64,000 nucleotides of DNA. It comes from Mesorhizobium helmanticense (GTDB lineage: Bacteria > Pseudomonadota > Alphaproteobacteria > Rhizobiales > Rhizobiaceae). Both the position numbers and the translations under genes were made by a program. Position 1 is the first letter of the stretch. Each line of letters begins with the position of its first letter. Where the stretch lies: assembly GCF_003034915.1 (NCBI RefSeq), contig NZ_PZJX01000003.1, forward strand, positions 186,001 through 250,000, written 5' to 3'. The notes beneath the pieces are model-generated. The model saw only the letters and a program-made list of their open reading frames with translations, was not told where the DNA came from and made no database searches. Positions 36,675-45,127 of the stretch are shown piece after piece.

Positions 36675-38054
36675 TCAACCCTCGACCGGCAGATCAAGCT
36701 CCGCGGCGAGCACTTCAAGCGACTCGCCGATGATGGCGACGATTTCGCCGATCTGCTCGGCGGTGACGATCATCGGCGGCGCGACCATGAAATTATCACC
36801 GTCGACGCCGCCCTTGACCCGCCTGCCATAGATGATCAAGCCGCGCTCATAGGCGAGGTCGAGCAGTCGTTGCGTGGCCTTCTTCGCCGGCGCGATCGGC
36901 CGCAGCGTATCGGGATCGGCGACCATCTCGGCGCCCAAAAGCAGGCCCTTGCCGCGCACGTCGGCGATAAAGGGGAAGCGTTTGGCCAGTGCTTTCAGCT
37001 CGCTGATCAGCAGCTTGCCCATGGCGGCCGCATTGGCGATCAGGTCGAGCCGGTCCATTTCGCCCAGCACAGCAAGGCCGGCGGCGCAGGCCAACGGATT
37101 GCCGGCATAGGTGTGGCCGTGCTGGAAGCCGCCGGAGGCGAGCAGCGGCTCGACCAGACGAATCGGTGCCGCCAGCGCGCCGAGCGGCGCGTACCCCGAG
37201 CCAAGCCCCTTCGACAGCGCGACGATATCGGGCTTGCAGTTCCAATGGTCGCCGCCGAGGAACTTGCCGGTGCGCCCGGCGCCGCTCATCACTTCGTCAT
37301 GGACGAGCAGGATGCCATGGCGGTCGCAGATCTCGCGGATGCGCGGATAGTAGCTGTCGGGCGCCACAAGGGCTGCGGTTGCCGCACCACCGACCGGCTC
37401 CATGATGAAGGCGAGCACGCTTTCCGGCCCCTCGGCGAGGATCCTCTCCTCCAGCATGTCGGCATAACGGATGCCGCGCTGTTCCATCGAAAGGTTGTCG
37501 CGGTCGCGCCAGGCAGTTGGCGCCGGTACGGTCGGCATCACCTGCATCAATGGCGTGAAGGCTTCGGCCAGGGCATCGTCGCCGGTGACGGCGAGCGACC
37601 CTAAAGTGCCGCCATGATAGGACGGAAAGCGCGTGATCACCTTCCAGCGCTTGGGTTGGCCGGTAGCGACCGCCCATTGCCGGGCCAGCTTGATGCAGGC
37701 TTCCGTAGCCTCCGAGCCGCCCGAGACGAAGAAGATCCGGTCCATGCCTTCGGGCAGCTTACCGGCCAGCTCGCGTGCAAGCTCTTCGGCCGGCTCATTC
37801 TCGAAATGCAGCCGGTAGGCGAAGGTGGCGCGATCCATCTGCCGCTTCATGGCGTCGAGCACATTGCGGTTGGAGTGGCCGATATTGGCGACCATCGGCC
37901 CGCTCGATCCGTCGATGAAACGGCGACCGTCCTGTGTCCAGATGTAGATGCCCTCGGCGCGGTCGACCAGCGGCCGGCGTAGGCTGGACAAATAGAACAG
38001 ATGCGATGGCGACCGGGCCGCGATATCTGGCGCTGAGGTCTGGGATTTCGGCAT
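36675..38054 (-). CDS. Class III (omega) aminotransferase
   Basis: A 459-aa PLP aminotransferase. Schiff-base Lys282 lies in ALSKGLGSG, with Asp253 in VHDEVMSGAGRTG and FVSGGSEATE (109-117) for the phosphate cup. Enzymes of this type transaminate beta-alanine, gamma-aminobutyrate, taurine or polyamine-derived amines. The ATG at 38054 is one base after the stop of the dimethylformamidase-like gene, so the two form an operon. Confidence 0.92.
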   Translation of the reverse strand: MPKSQTSAPDIAARSPSHLFYLSSLRRPLVDRAEGIYIWTQDGRRFIDGSSGPMVANIGHSNRNVLDAMKRQMDRATFAYRLHFENEPAEELARELAGKLPEGMDRIFFVSGGSEATEACIKLARQWAVATGQPKRWKVITRFPSYHGGTLGSLAVTGDDALAEAFTPLMQVMPTVPAPTAWRDRDNLSMEQRGIRYADMLEERILAEGPESVLAFIMEPVGGAATAALVAPDSYYPRIREICDRHGILLVHDEVMSGAGRTGKFLGGDHWNCKPDIVALSKGLGSGYAPLGALAAPIRLVEPLLASGGFQHGHTYAGNPLACAAGLAVLGEMDRLDLIANAAAMGKLLISELKALAKRFPFIADVRGKGLLLGAEMVADPDTLRPIAPAKKATQRLLDLAYERGLIIYGRRVKGGVDGDNFMVAPPMIVTAEQIGEIVAIIGESLEVLAAELDLPVEG

Positions 38055-38055
38055 G

Positions 38056-39696
38056 TCAGGTCTTTCCGAGGTAGCGGTCGAGAACATTTTTCGTCACGCG
38101 CTCGACCATCGCATCCTGCCTTAGCAGGCCGGCGACCCATTCGCAGCTTCCGGCGTGGAAAACCTCGCCCTTGCCGCGCGGGAAATTGACGATCATGCCG
38201 TTGCCGCGCTTGACCTTGTCGAGATTGGCATCGCTCGCCTCGCCGAACAGCGTCTCTGCGGTGAAACGGCCGTCCTCGTCGCCGAGAAACTGGTCCTTGA
38301 GCGGGATGTCGGCGCTTTCCTCGACCTGGCTCGCCATGCCGACGGCAAGCACTTGCAGGCCGTCAGGCGCGCCGCTTGCGGCTGTCGGATAGGGCAGGCC
38401 GCCGCGAAGTTCGAAATCGAGCCCGTCGACCTCGTAGCCATAGACATGGCTGTCGGCGCCGAGCAGGTCGCCATAATAGATGCCGGTGCCGGCGAAGGCC
38501 CAGTGCTCCGGCCTGTAGACCGGAAAGCCGCGCACGCCGCGCGGCGCGCAGCCGCCCCAGCCGGCATAGACGCCCCTGGTCGCATTGAGCCCGAAGGTCG
38601 CCGAACCCGGCCGGCCGATTTCCGGCGCTTCCCAGGAATTGGTGGCGCGGGTGACGTCGCCGCCGCGATAGGCCGGGTCCTCGGCGCGGGCGCGGTATTT
38701 GTAGCAGACCTGCCGGCGGCCCTCGTCCTCCAGCCTGGTCTGCCACATGAAATTGCCGGCAAAGCGCGCCGCATGGCCACCGCTTGTCACATAGGCGTCG
38801 ACCGCGTCGCGCATCTCCCAAGTCCAGTATTCGTCATGGCCGACGAAGACGACGCAGTCGTAGCCATCGAGGATTTCGGGCGAAAAATGCAGATCGTGCT
38901 GGCTGGCGAGATCCACGGCATAGCCCGAGCGCTCGGCAAAGCGGAAGAAATGGCTGTCATAGCTCGCCCAGCCGGAGGAGGCGTATTTCTTCGAATGGCC
39001 GGTGGCGAAGGCCCATTCCATATGCGGATAGCGCGGCACGGTCCTGGGCGGCACAGCGACCTCCAGCGGCACGCGCGGCGCTTCCCTCGGCAGCACGACG
39101 AAGCCGCGGCACCATGGCCGCTGCGTCGACACCATGCGCGCATACTGGTCGCGGTTTGGGCCGGTGATGCCTTCATAGTGATTGGAGCCACCCCACGTGT
39201 TGTAGGCAAGCCATGTACCTGTCGCCGCGATTTGCAGCACGCGGCCGGGCTTTTGGCCGAGCTGCGGAGCGACGATGAAAAGATGGTGGCAGTGGGCCGG
39301 CTGACCGTCGCGTCCATCGGCCGTCAGCGTGACGCGATAGGCGCCGGACGGCCAGTCGTCGCCGATCCCGAATTCGAACGATGCTTCCCAGCCGCAACCC
39401 TCGACCGAGCACTGGTCCGGCGTGTCCTGCCAGCGCGCCGCGATGCCGGCTTTCTCGAACAGCTTGGTCTCACTGCCGCCGTCACGGATAATGGTGATGC
39501 CAAAGATTGGGGCCGTCGAGCTGACATGCAGCGCCACCGTTTCGCCCGCGCGGTATGAGAAGCGGTCTGTGTAACACCAGATCTCGCCGCGCTCGCCATC
39601 CATGCCCGGCCGCTCCCAGTAGTGGGTGCGCACCGCCTGCCGGCGTTGCTCCGGCGTCAGTCCGAAATCGGGAAATTCGGTTGGCAGATGGGTCAT
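38056..39696 (-). CDS. N,N-dimethylformamidase beta-subunit-like protein
   Basis: A 546-aa protein with the C-terminal domain of the large (beta) subunit of N,N-dimethylformamidase. It contains CVVFVGHDEYWTWEMRDAVDAYV, GGHAARFAGNFMWQTRLE and the PWCRGFVVLPREA stretch, plus an N-terminal beta-rich YRAGETVALHV part. The iron-ligand tyrosine/glutamate set of the real enzyme cannot be confirmed by eye, and no small (alpha) subunit gene is adjacent, so another amide is likely. ATG at 39696 is preferred over GTG at 39702. Its aminotransferase partner could use the released amine. Confidence 0.82.
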   Translation of the reverse strand: MTHLPTEFPDFGLTPEQRRQAVRTHYWERPGMDGERGEIWCYTDRFSYRAGETVALHVSSTAPIFGITIIRDGGSETKLFEKAGIAARWQDTPDQCSVEGCGWEASFEFGIGDDWPSGAYRVTLTADGRDGQPAHCHHLFIVAPQLGQKPGRVLQIAATGTWLAYNTWGGSNHYEGITGPNRDQYARMVSTQRPWCRGFVVLPREAPRVPLEVAVPPRTVPRYPHMEWAFATGHSKKYASSGWASYDSHFFRFAERSGYAVDLASQHDLHFSPEILDGYDCVVFVGHDEYWTWEMRDAVDAYVTSGGHAARFAGNFMWQTRLEDEGRRQVCYKYRARAEDPAYRGGDVTRATNSWEAPEIGRPGSATFGLNATRGVYAGWGGCAPRGVRGFPVYRPEHWAFAGTGIYYGDLLGADSHVYGYEVDGLDFELRGGLPYPTAASGAPDGLQVLAVGMASQVEESADIPLKDQFLGDEDGRFTAETLFGEASDANLDKVKRGNGMIVNFPRGKGEVFHAGSCEWVAGLLRQDAMVERVTKNVLDRYLGKT

Positions 39697-39852
39697 GAGC
39701 ACCGAAAGAGTGACAGGCCGCCATTTCGGCCATCCGCCAGCCGGGCGTCAAATGGAAACGATCGGGCCAGCATTCGGCCGCATCGCTCTTGGCCCCATTC
39801 GTCAAACGGACTATCTCAGGTGAGGGCGGCAATCTCTGCCGCGGGAGACGTC

Positions 39853-40101
39853 ATGCTGCGAGTGCAAAAGGTCAAGGTCGACGACATCTATGTGCCGACA
39901 GCGCGCAAGAAGACGCTGCATCCCGAGACCGTCCGGCATCTGGCCGAGGATATTCTGGAAAACGGCATGAAGACGCCCATCCAGGTCCGCCACGACGGCA
40001 AGCGCCATATCCTTGTCGAGGGCCTGCACCGGCTGGAAGCGGCGAAGTGGCTCGGCGAGACCGAGATCGACGCCTATCTCGTCCAGGCCAAGCGCCATTA
40101 A
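39853..40101 (+). CDS. Small ParB N-terminal-domain-like protein
   Basis: An 82-aa protein: VQKVKVDDIYVPTARKKTL, then AEDILENGMKTPIQVRHDGKRHILVEGLHRLEAAKWLG, matching the ParB/sulfiredoxin nucleotide-binding fold. The motif GLHRLEAAKWLG corresponds to the GERR-like box of ParB, but lacks the DNA-binding helix-turn-helix. The ATG at 39853 follows GGGAGA. Role unknown; it may be a CTP- or ATP-binding regulator. Confidence 0.82.
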   Translation: MLRVQKVKVDDIYVPTARKKTLHPETVRHLAEDILENGMKTPIQVRHDGKRHILVEGLHRLEAAKWLGETEIDAYLVQAKRH

Positions 40102-40242
40102 GGCGACGGGCCGTCCATCGCAATCACCTGTCATCGTCCGTATTTTTTTCGCGAACCGTGTCGGCCAGCGCTTTGCCCGCCCGTCTTTCAGGCGGAACCG
40201 AAAGCAAGCGGCCCTGAATCGCCGTCACCGGAGGAGTTTGAC

Positions 40243-41199
40243 ATGTCCCGATCGATGTTTTTCGCCATTATTGCCTCGGCCGTCGCACTCCTTGCCGCGC
40301 CGGGCGCCACCACCGCGGAGGAGACTAAACCCGCCATGACCACCGAGACGAACACAATGCCCAAGCCGGAAAAGTCCGGCCTGCTGCCGGTCGACGGCCT
40401 GGATTATTATTACGCCGTCTATGGCAAGGGCGAGCCGCTGCTTCTGCTGCATGGCGGCCTCGGTACATCGGACATGTTCGCACCGCTCCTGCCCAAGCTC
40501 GCCGAGAACCGCACAATCATCGCGGTCGACCTGCAGGGGCATGGCCGCACCGCGCTCGGCGAACGTCCGTTCACCCTTGAGGCGATGGGCGACGACATGG
40601 CCGCGATCGTCAAGGCGCTCGGCTACGATCATGTCGACGTCATGGGTTATTCCCTGGGCGGCGGCGTTGCCTTCCGCATGGCCGTCCAGCATCCAGAAGC
40701 GGTGCGCCGGCTGGTTCTTGTCTCGACCGGCTATGCCGCCGACGGCTTCTATGCCGAGATGCGTGGCCAGCAGGCGCAGGTCAGCGCCGCCACCGCCGAT
40801 TTCATGAAGGACACGCCGATGTACAAATCCTATGTGGCGGTGGCGCCGCGCCCGCAGGATTTCCCGAAACTGCTCGACACGCTCGGCAACTTCATGCGCA
40901 ACGACTATGATTATTCGGCCGACGTCGCCAAGCTGAAGATGCCTGTCATGCTGGCCTATGGCGACGGCGACATGTACCGGCCCGAGCACGAGATCAAGTT
41001 CTACCAGATGCTCGGCGGCGGGTTGAAGGACGCCGGCTGGATGCGCGAGAACCTGTCGCAGAACCGGCTGGCCATCCTGCCCAACCGCACCCACTACGAC
41101 GTCTTCTTCGCCCCGGAACTGACAGCGGCAGCGCTGCCTTTCCTCAATGGCGAGACCAGGGTCAAGAGCTGGGACGAGGTCGTCAGCGAAACGAAATAG
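40243..41199 (+). CDS. Exported alpha/beta hydrolase
   Basis: A 318-aa hydrolase. A signal peptide ends at TTAEE (about residue 26). The oxyanion HGG (70-72), nucleophile Ser137 in MGYSLGGG, acid Asp241 or Asp243 in YGDGD, and His284 in NRTHYDVF form the triad. It resembles haloperoxidase/esterase-type hydrolases; the substrate is unknown. GGAGGAG lies 7 nt upstream of the ATG. Confidence 0.9.
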   Translation: MSRSMFFAIIASAVALLAAPGATTAEETKPAMTTETNTMPKPEKSGLLPVDGLDYYYAVYGKGEPLLLLHGGLGTSDMFAPLLPKLAENRTIIAVDLQGHGRTALGERPFTLEAMGDDMAAIVKALGYDHVDVMGYSLGGGVAFRMAVQHPEAVRRLVLVSTGYAADGFYAEMRGQQAQVSAATADFMKDTPMYKSYVAVAPRPQDFPKLLDTLGNFMRNDYDYSADVAKLKMPVMLAYGDGDMYRPEHEIKFYQMLGGGLKDAGWMRENLSQNRLAILPNRTHYDVFFAPELTAAALPFLNGETRVKSWDEVVSETK

Positions 41200-41267
41200 C
41201 CGTCTGACATCTGCCTGTCGGCCGTCTCGGAGATGGCCGGCAGTCTCGTGGCGCCTGCCGATCTTCT

Positions 41268-42296
41268 TCAGGAAGCCTTGGCGCGGCGCGGCTCTCTCAG
41301 ATGTTTGATCCCTGCCATCTCGACGAAATTCGTCGCCGACTCCCAGAGATAGTCGCCATAGAGAAACGGCTCGAAGGGTTGCGCGCCGGCGAGCGGCAGC
41401 GGCGCGATCTCGGCGTCGACACGCGGCTCATAGAAGAACGGGATCGAATAGCGTGCGGTTTTCGGCGCAATCACCCGGTGCCGTGTCGCCCTGACCCGGC
41501 CGCCCGTCCAGCGCTCCAGCAACTGGCCGAAATTGACCGCCAGCGTGCCGTTGGCCGGCGGCACGTCGATCCATTCGCCCGCCAGGTTTTTCGCCTGCAA
41601 TCCCTCGACGCCGTCCTGCGCCAGCAGCGTGACGAAACCGGAATCGGCATGTTCGCGCCCGATGATGCTGCGCGTCTCGCCCTTGTGGACCACCGAGAAT
41701 TCCGGCCCGCTGGTGTCGATGCCGGCATTCGCCTCGCGCAGGGGATAGCGGATCAGCCGCAAGGTCGAAATGCCGCCTTGGAAATCGGCGTCGAAGATCG
41801 TTTCCGGCAGGCCGAGCCCGCGCGCAATCGAGCGCATCAGCGCATTGCCCACCGCTTCCATGGCCCGGTAATAGCTCGCGGCCGCATCGCGCCAGCCGGG
41901 CAGTGTTTCCTCGGCGGGCAGGGGCGTCGGCTCGCGCAGCGGATCGTCCGATTGGGCGCCTTTGGAGGCTTGCCCATGCGCAAGGTCCGGCCCCATGTCG
42001 ATGCCTTCCTTGTAGGACACGGCGGTGGGCTGCAGCGGGAACCAGCCGCGATAGACGTTCTTTTTCGTGCGGTCGAAATTCCAGCGCAGCAATTTCTGCT
42101 TCTCGCCATCGGGCAGGGCAAAGATGCGCAGCAGCTCCATTCGCTTTTCGGGCGTCAGCCATGCATCGCCGGGAAAATCCTTGATCGCCATGAAGCCGAT
42201 GCCCGAGGCGGCGGAGAGAATCCTGGCGTCGGTACGGTCGCGGTCGGGCGAGGGCGGCTCGAACAGAGCTGCAATCCCGATGGTTTCGATATCCAT
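41268..42296 (-). CDS. Isopenicillin-N-synthase-like 2OG-Fe(II) oxygenase
   Basis: A 342-aa non-heme iron oxygenase. The Fe triad is His216-x-Asp218 (REHADSG) and His273 (ATRHRV), and the 2-oxoglutarate site is RYSIPFFYEP (282-291). The N-terminal DIN-type and RRGWF-like regions are normal for the family. Bacterial members oxidise small molecules, e.g. ethylene-forming enzyme. It is convergent with the hydrolase gene upstream and divergent from the GFA gene. Confidence 0.92.
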   Translation of the reverse strand: MDIETIGIAALFEPPSPDRDRTDARILSAASGIGFMAIKDFPGDAWLTPEKRMELLRIFALPDGEKQKLLRWNFDRTKKNVYRGWFPLQPTAVSYKEGIDMGPDLAHGQASKGAQSDDPLREPTPLPAEETLPGWRDAAASYYRAMEAVGNALMRSIARGLGLPETIFDADFQGGISTLRLIRYPLREANAGIDTSGPEFSVVHKGETRSIIGREHADSGFVTLLAQDGVEGLQAKNLAGEWIDVPPANGTLAVNFGQLLERWTGGRVRATRHRVIAPKTARYSIPFFYEPRVDAEIAPLPLAGAQPFEPFLYGDYLWESATNFVEMAGIKHLREPRRAKAS

Positions 42297-42482
42297 GGCC
42301 TCTCTCCCAATCTGCCGACGTAAGCAGGCGCAATGGCCGGCATCCTGTCAATCCCGTGTCGTTGGGCCAAAACGGATCGCGGTTGCATCACGGCGATAGA
42401 TGGAGCCATCAGGGCTTTTCAATTGACCGGGCCATGCCCGTCGCTACCTTGCCCGCGAGTTTCCAGGCAATGGATCAGGGCG

Positions 42483-42881
42483 ATGGCGAGATATCAGGGC
42501 GGATGCCTGTGCGGCGCGGTGCGCTACCGCGCCGAGGCCGCGCCGATCAATGAGCGCGTCTGCCATTGCGGGCTCTGCCAGAAGGCGATCGGAGCCGCGT
42601 TCAACGCACGCATCCTGTTCCGCATTGACGATGTGACGGTCGACGGGCCGGTGGCGACGGTGAATTCCTCGCCCGATCTCAAGCGCGGCTTCTGCGCGGC
42701 CTGTGGCACGACGATGTTTTCCCGGCGCGATTCAGCCGGCATCATCGGCGTTACCACAGGCTCGCTGGACGATCCGTCCCTGTTCAGGCCGCAGATGCAT
42801 ATGTGGACCGCCTCGAAGCAGCCCTGGGTGCGGCTCGATGACGGCCTGCCGCAATATGAAGGCGCGCCGCCACCCGCTTGA
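42483..42881 (+). CDS. GFA (glutathione-dependent formaldehyde-activating) family protein
   Basis: A 132-aa zinc-binding protein. The cysteines are CLCG (Cys8, Cys10), CHCGLC (27, 29, 32) and CAACG (71, 74), the conserved Zn set of GFA proteins. Despite the name, most members are of unknown function. Starts at ATG 42483, immediately after GGGCGATG; earlier in-frame ATG at 42333 lacks support. Confidence 0.9.
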   Translation: MARYQGGCLCGAVRYRAEAAPINERVCHCGLCQKAIGAAFNARILFRIDDVTVDGPVATVNSSPDLKRGFCAACGTTMFSRRDSAGIIGVTTGSLDDPSLFRPQMHMWTASKQPWVRLDDGLPQYEGAPPPA

Positions 42882-43003
42882 TCGTCTGCCTCCCTGCACA
42901 AAAAATTAATCCAGAACCACGAGATAGCCGGCAAAGCGTCATTGGTGGGCCATCATTGCCTGCCTATCTATCGCCTGCGGGCCGGCAGTCGAGGAGGCGA
43001 TCG

Positions 43004-43216
43004 ATGGACGATAGAATCAACACACTGGATGAACTCTTGAGCGATCCGATGGTCCAGCTCGTGATGCAGCGTGACCGCGTGCGCCCCGAACAGGTGCGCG
43101 TATTGCTCGAACGTGTCCGTGGCCGGGTGGCCGGGGAAGCGCCTGCCATCGGGCCTCAGCTGCCGCCGGCACATATGGTGGCCAGGACCTGCCAGAAGCT
43201 GTGGCTGTGCCGGTAA
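43004..43216 (+). CDS. Small conserved hypothetical protein
   Basis: A 70-aa protein: DDRINTLDELLSDPMVQLVMQRDRV, RPEQVRVLLERVRGRV, and a C-terminal PAHMVARTCQKLWLCR. The ribosome-binding GGAGG is 7 nt before the ATG at 43004, which supports a real gene. No family recognised; the first half looks helical and may bind DNA or a protein. A similar pattern occurs in small rhizobial proteins of unknown function. Confidence 0.7.
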   Translation: MDDRINTLDELLSDPMVQLVMQRDRVRPEQVRVLLERVRGRVAGEAPAIGPQLPPAHMVARTCQKLWLCR

Positions 43217-43407
43217 AATGCGTCGCCTGATTCCGTCACGCGCGTAGTGTCGGCAACGTCGATTCGGTCCTGCTCCGCCCGGCAGGGTAAAAACGTCGTA
43301 AAAATTTGATTCAATCTTTGTTGGTAATTTCTCGTTAGTACTCTGGACTGGTTTGTCCGGCGGCGTGTGTCTGCCTTCGGTCTGTTGTGTTTTGCGTACA
43401 GGTCCAG

Positions 43408-44490
43408 ATGCGGTTACCAGGCGTCGTCATTTTCTCGCTCGCATCGCTTTGGCTCGCCGGCTGTTCGTCGACGGCGGGCGTCGATGCCCTGCAGATACCG
43501 TCGAACGAGACGACAAGTTCGGTGCCGCGGCCGAGCGCGCCGGTCGCCTCCGGGCCGTCTGTTGGGGTGCCGACCGCCGGCCTCGCGCCGATGAAATCCG
43601 AAGCCCCCATGAGATCCGAAGCCCTTGCCGAGAGCGATCGGCCCTTTGGCCTGGCTGAGGAGGAAACGGTGGCGTTTCCTGAATTGCCCGACAGCGCCGA
43701 ACCTCCGGTCGAGCCCGCGGCCCTGATATCGCAGCCAAAACGCCTGTCACGCGCCGCGCCAGCCATGCTTGCCTCGCCGGTCACGCGCTATGGCTTTCGC
43801 GACGCCAAGCCGATCAATTTCGGCCGGGGGGCCTCACCACGGCATCTTGCTGTCCACGGCGTCGACGTCTCGCGCTGGCAGGGCGACGTCAACTGGAGCA
43901 AGCTGCGCGCCCAGGGCGCCAACTTCGCCTACATCAAGGCGACCGATGGCGGCGACCATCTCGATCCCCTGTTCATGAAGAACTGGCGCAATGCCGACGC
44001 CGCCGGTCTGAAGCGCGGCGCCTATCACTTTTTCTACTGGTGCCGCACGGCAGGCGAACAGGCCGACTGGTTCATCCGCAACGTGCCGAGGGTCGAGGGT
44101 GCCTTGCCGCCGGTGATCGACGTCGAGTGGAACGGTGACTCCTCCTGCAAGCGGCGGCCGTCGCGCGCAACGGTGCTGGAGAAGATGCAGGTGTTCATGG
44201 ACAAGCTTGAGCGCCACTACGGCCAGCGCCCCATCATCTACACCGCGCCCGATTTCTACCGCGACAATCTGCGCGGCGCATTCCCCGATTACCCATTCTG
44301 GCTGCGCGCCGTAGCGCAGCACCCGTCAAAGGTCTATCCCGGCCGCAAATGGCTGTTCTGGCAATATTCCGGCTCCGGCCTGTCGCACGGCGTGAGAGGC
44401 CGCATCGACCTCAACGTGTTCCATGGCGATGAACGCGCCTGGCGGGCATGGGCGGGTGGCAGCCGGGAGATGGTGGCTGAGGCCGAGTAG
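43408..44490 (+). CDS. GH25 lysozyme-like lipoprotein
   Basis: A 360-aa lipoprotein. The lipobox LAGC ends with Cys19, followed by a long Pro/Ala/Glu-rich linker (residues 22-145) and a C-terminal glycosyl hydrolase family 25 domain (150-345) with GVDVSRWQGDVNW (Asp153) and the catalytic Asp238-x-Glu240 in PPVIDVEWNGD. It likely cleaves peptidoglycan in the periplasm from the outer membrane. The frame opens at 43387, but ATG at 43408 gives the lipoprotein signal. Confidence 0.9.
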   Translation: MRLPGVVIFSLASLWLAGCSSTAGVDALQIPSNETTSSVPRPSAPVASGPSVGVPTAGLAPMKSEAPMRSEALAESDRPFGLAEEETVAFPELPDSAEPPVEPAALISQPKRLSRAAPAMLASPVTRYGFRDAKPINFGRGASPRHLAVHGVDVSRWQGDVNWSKLRAQGANFAYIKATDGGDHLDPLFMKNWRNADAAGLKRGAYHFFYWCRTAGEQADWFIRNVPRVEGALPPVIDVEWNGDSSCKRRPSRATVLEKMQVFMDKLERHYGQRPIIYTAPDFYRDNLRGAFPDYPFWLRAVAQHPSKVYPGRKWLFWQYSGSGLSHGVRGRIDLNVFHGDERAWRAWAGGSREMVAEAE

Positions 44491-44505
44491 GGAGAGCGCT
44501 GCTTG

Positions 44506-44640
44506 CCTTCTCCCCCTGTGGGAGAAGGTGGATTGGCGCGTAGCGCCAAGACGGATGAGGGGTGCTGGACGGAATGAGGCGTTGGTGTCTTCTGGAACAC
44601 CCCTCATCCGACCGAGCTTCGCCCGGCCACCTTGCCGGCC
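44506..44640. repeat. Rhizobial palindromic element, probably truncated
   Basis: A compound repeat after the lysozyme gene. CCTTCTCCC (44506-44514) pairs with GGGAGAAGG (44520-44528); TTGGCGC/GCGCCAA follows; CGGATGAGGGGTG (44552-44564) pairs with CACCCCTCATCCG (44598-44610). The right part (to about 44640) has only CCACCTTGCCGG instead of the complete CTTCTCCC arm, so this copy is truncated. Distinct from the two 154-bp elements. Confidence 0.7.
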
Positions 44641-44677
44641 ACGGTGACGCGCCCGACAAACTTCTCTTAGCCCCCGT

Positions 44678-44842
44678 TTACTTCTTGCGTGGCGGCTCGT
44701 TCTTGGTGTCCCCATAACCTGGCTTGGGAACTCGTTCGACTGTGGTCGTGTTAGGGCGGCGCTCTGCTTCCTTTACAGGAATGAATTGGCCGCTCTTTGA
44801 GCTACGTCCAATATCGAAAGTCTTGCGTTCATTGGTAGTCAT
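44678..44842 (-). CDS. Small basic hypothetical protein
   Basis: A 54-aa protein: MTTNERKTFDIGRSSKSGQF, IPVKEAERRPNTTTVERV, then PKPGYGDTKNEPPRKK. Similar short proteins with the pattern GRSAKSGEF...PATTVVE are widely found near phage or mobile genes; no function is known to me. GAGAAAG precedes the ATG at 44842 by about 10 nt. It is too short for routine ORF calls. Confidence 0.5.
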   Translation of the reverse strand: MTTNERKTFDIGRSSKSGQFIPVKEAERRPNTTTVERVPKPGYGDTKNEPPRKK

Positions 44843-45023
44843 TTGCGTATCTTTCTCTAGGACTCGCCTCAGCTACCTCGACTCCAAGAACCGACTCCCC
44901 ATATAGTATCCTTGCTACAGGAGATGGGATTTCGGTCTCGTCGCCCCGCGTGGGCTTCGGCTTATTCGCGGTATCCAAGGCCGGTCCGAGAGGGTCGGCC
45001 TTGGTGTTTTCAGGGGATGTCAC
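44829..45023 (-). CDS. Possible small protein upstream of the 54-aa gene
   Basis: A 64-aa frame with GTG start (45023) and AAGGAT about 9 nt upstream; its last five codons overlap the start of the 54-aa gene at 44842. The product is acidic and Pro-rich, with no recognised family. It could be a real coupled upstream gene or chance; the overlap is the only support. Confidence 0.3.
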   Translation of the reverse strand: MTSPENTKADPLGPALDTANKPKPTRGDETEIPSPVARILYGESVLGVEVAEASPRERYANDYQ

Positions 45024-45127
45024 ATAAAGACATCCTTATGCGTTTGTACTCTTTTTGTTCCTCTTGCCATTTCGGCCCGATCTTACGACCGGGCCGACGA
45101 TGTTACGTTTTAGCGACCCAATTCCCC

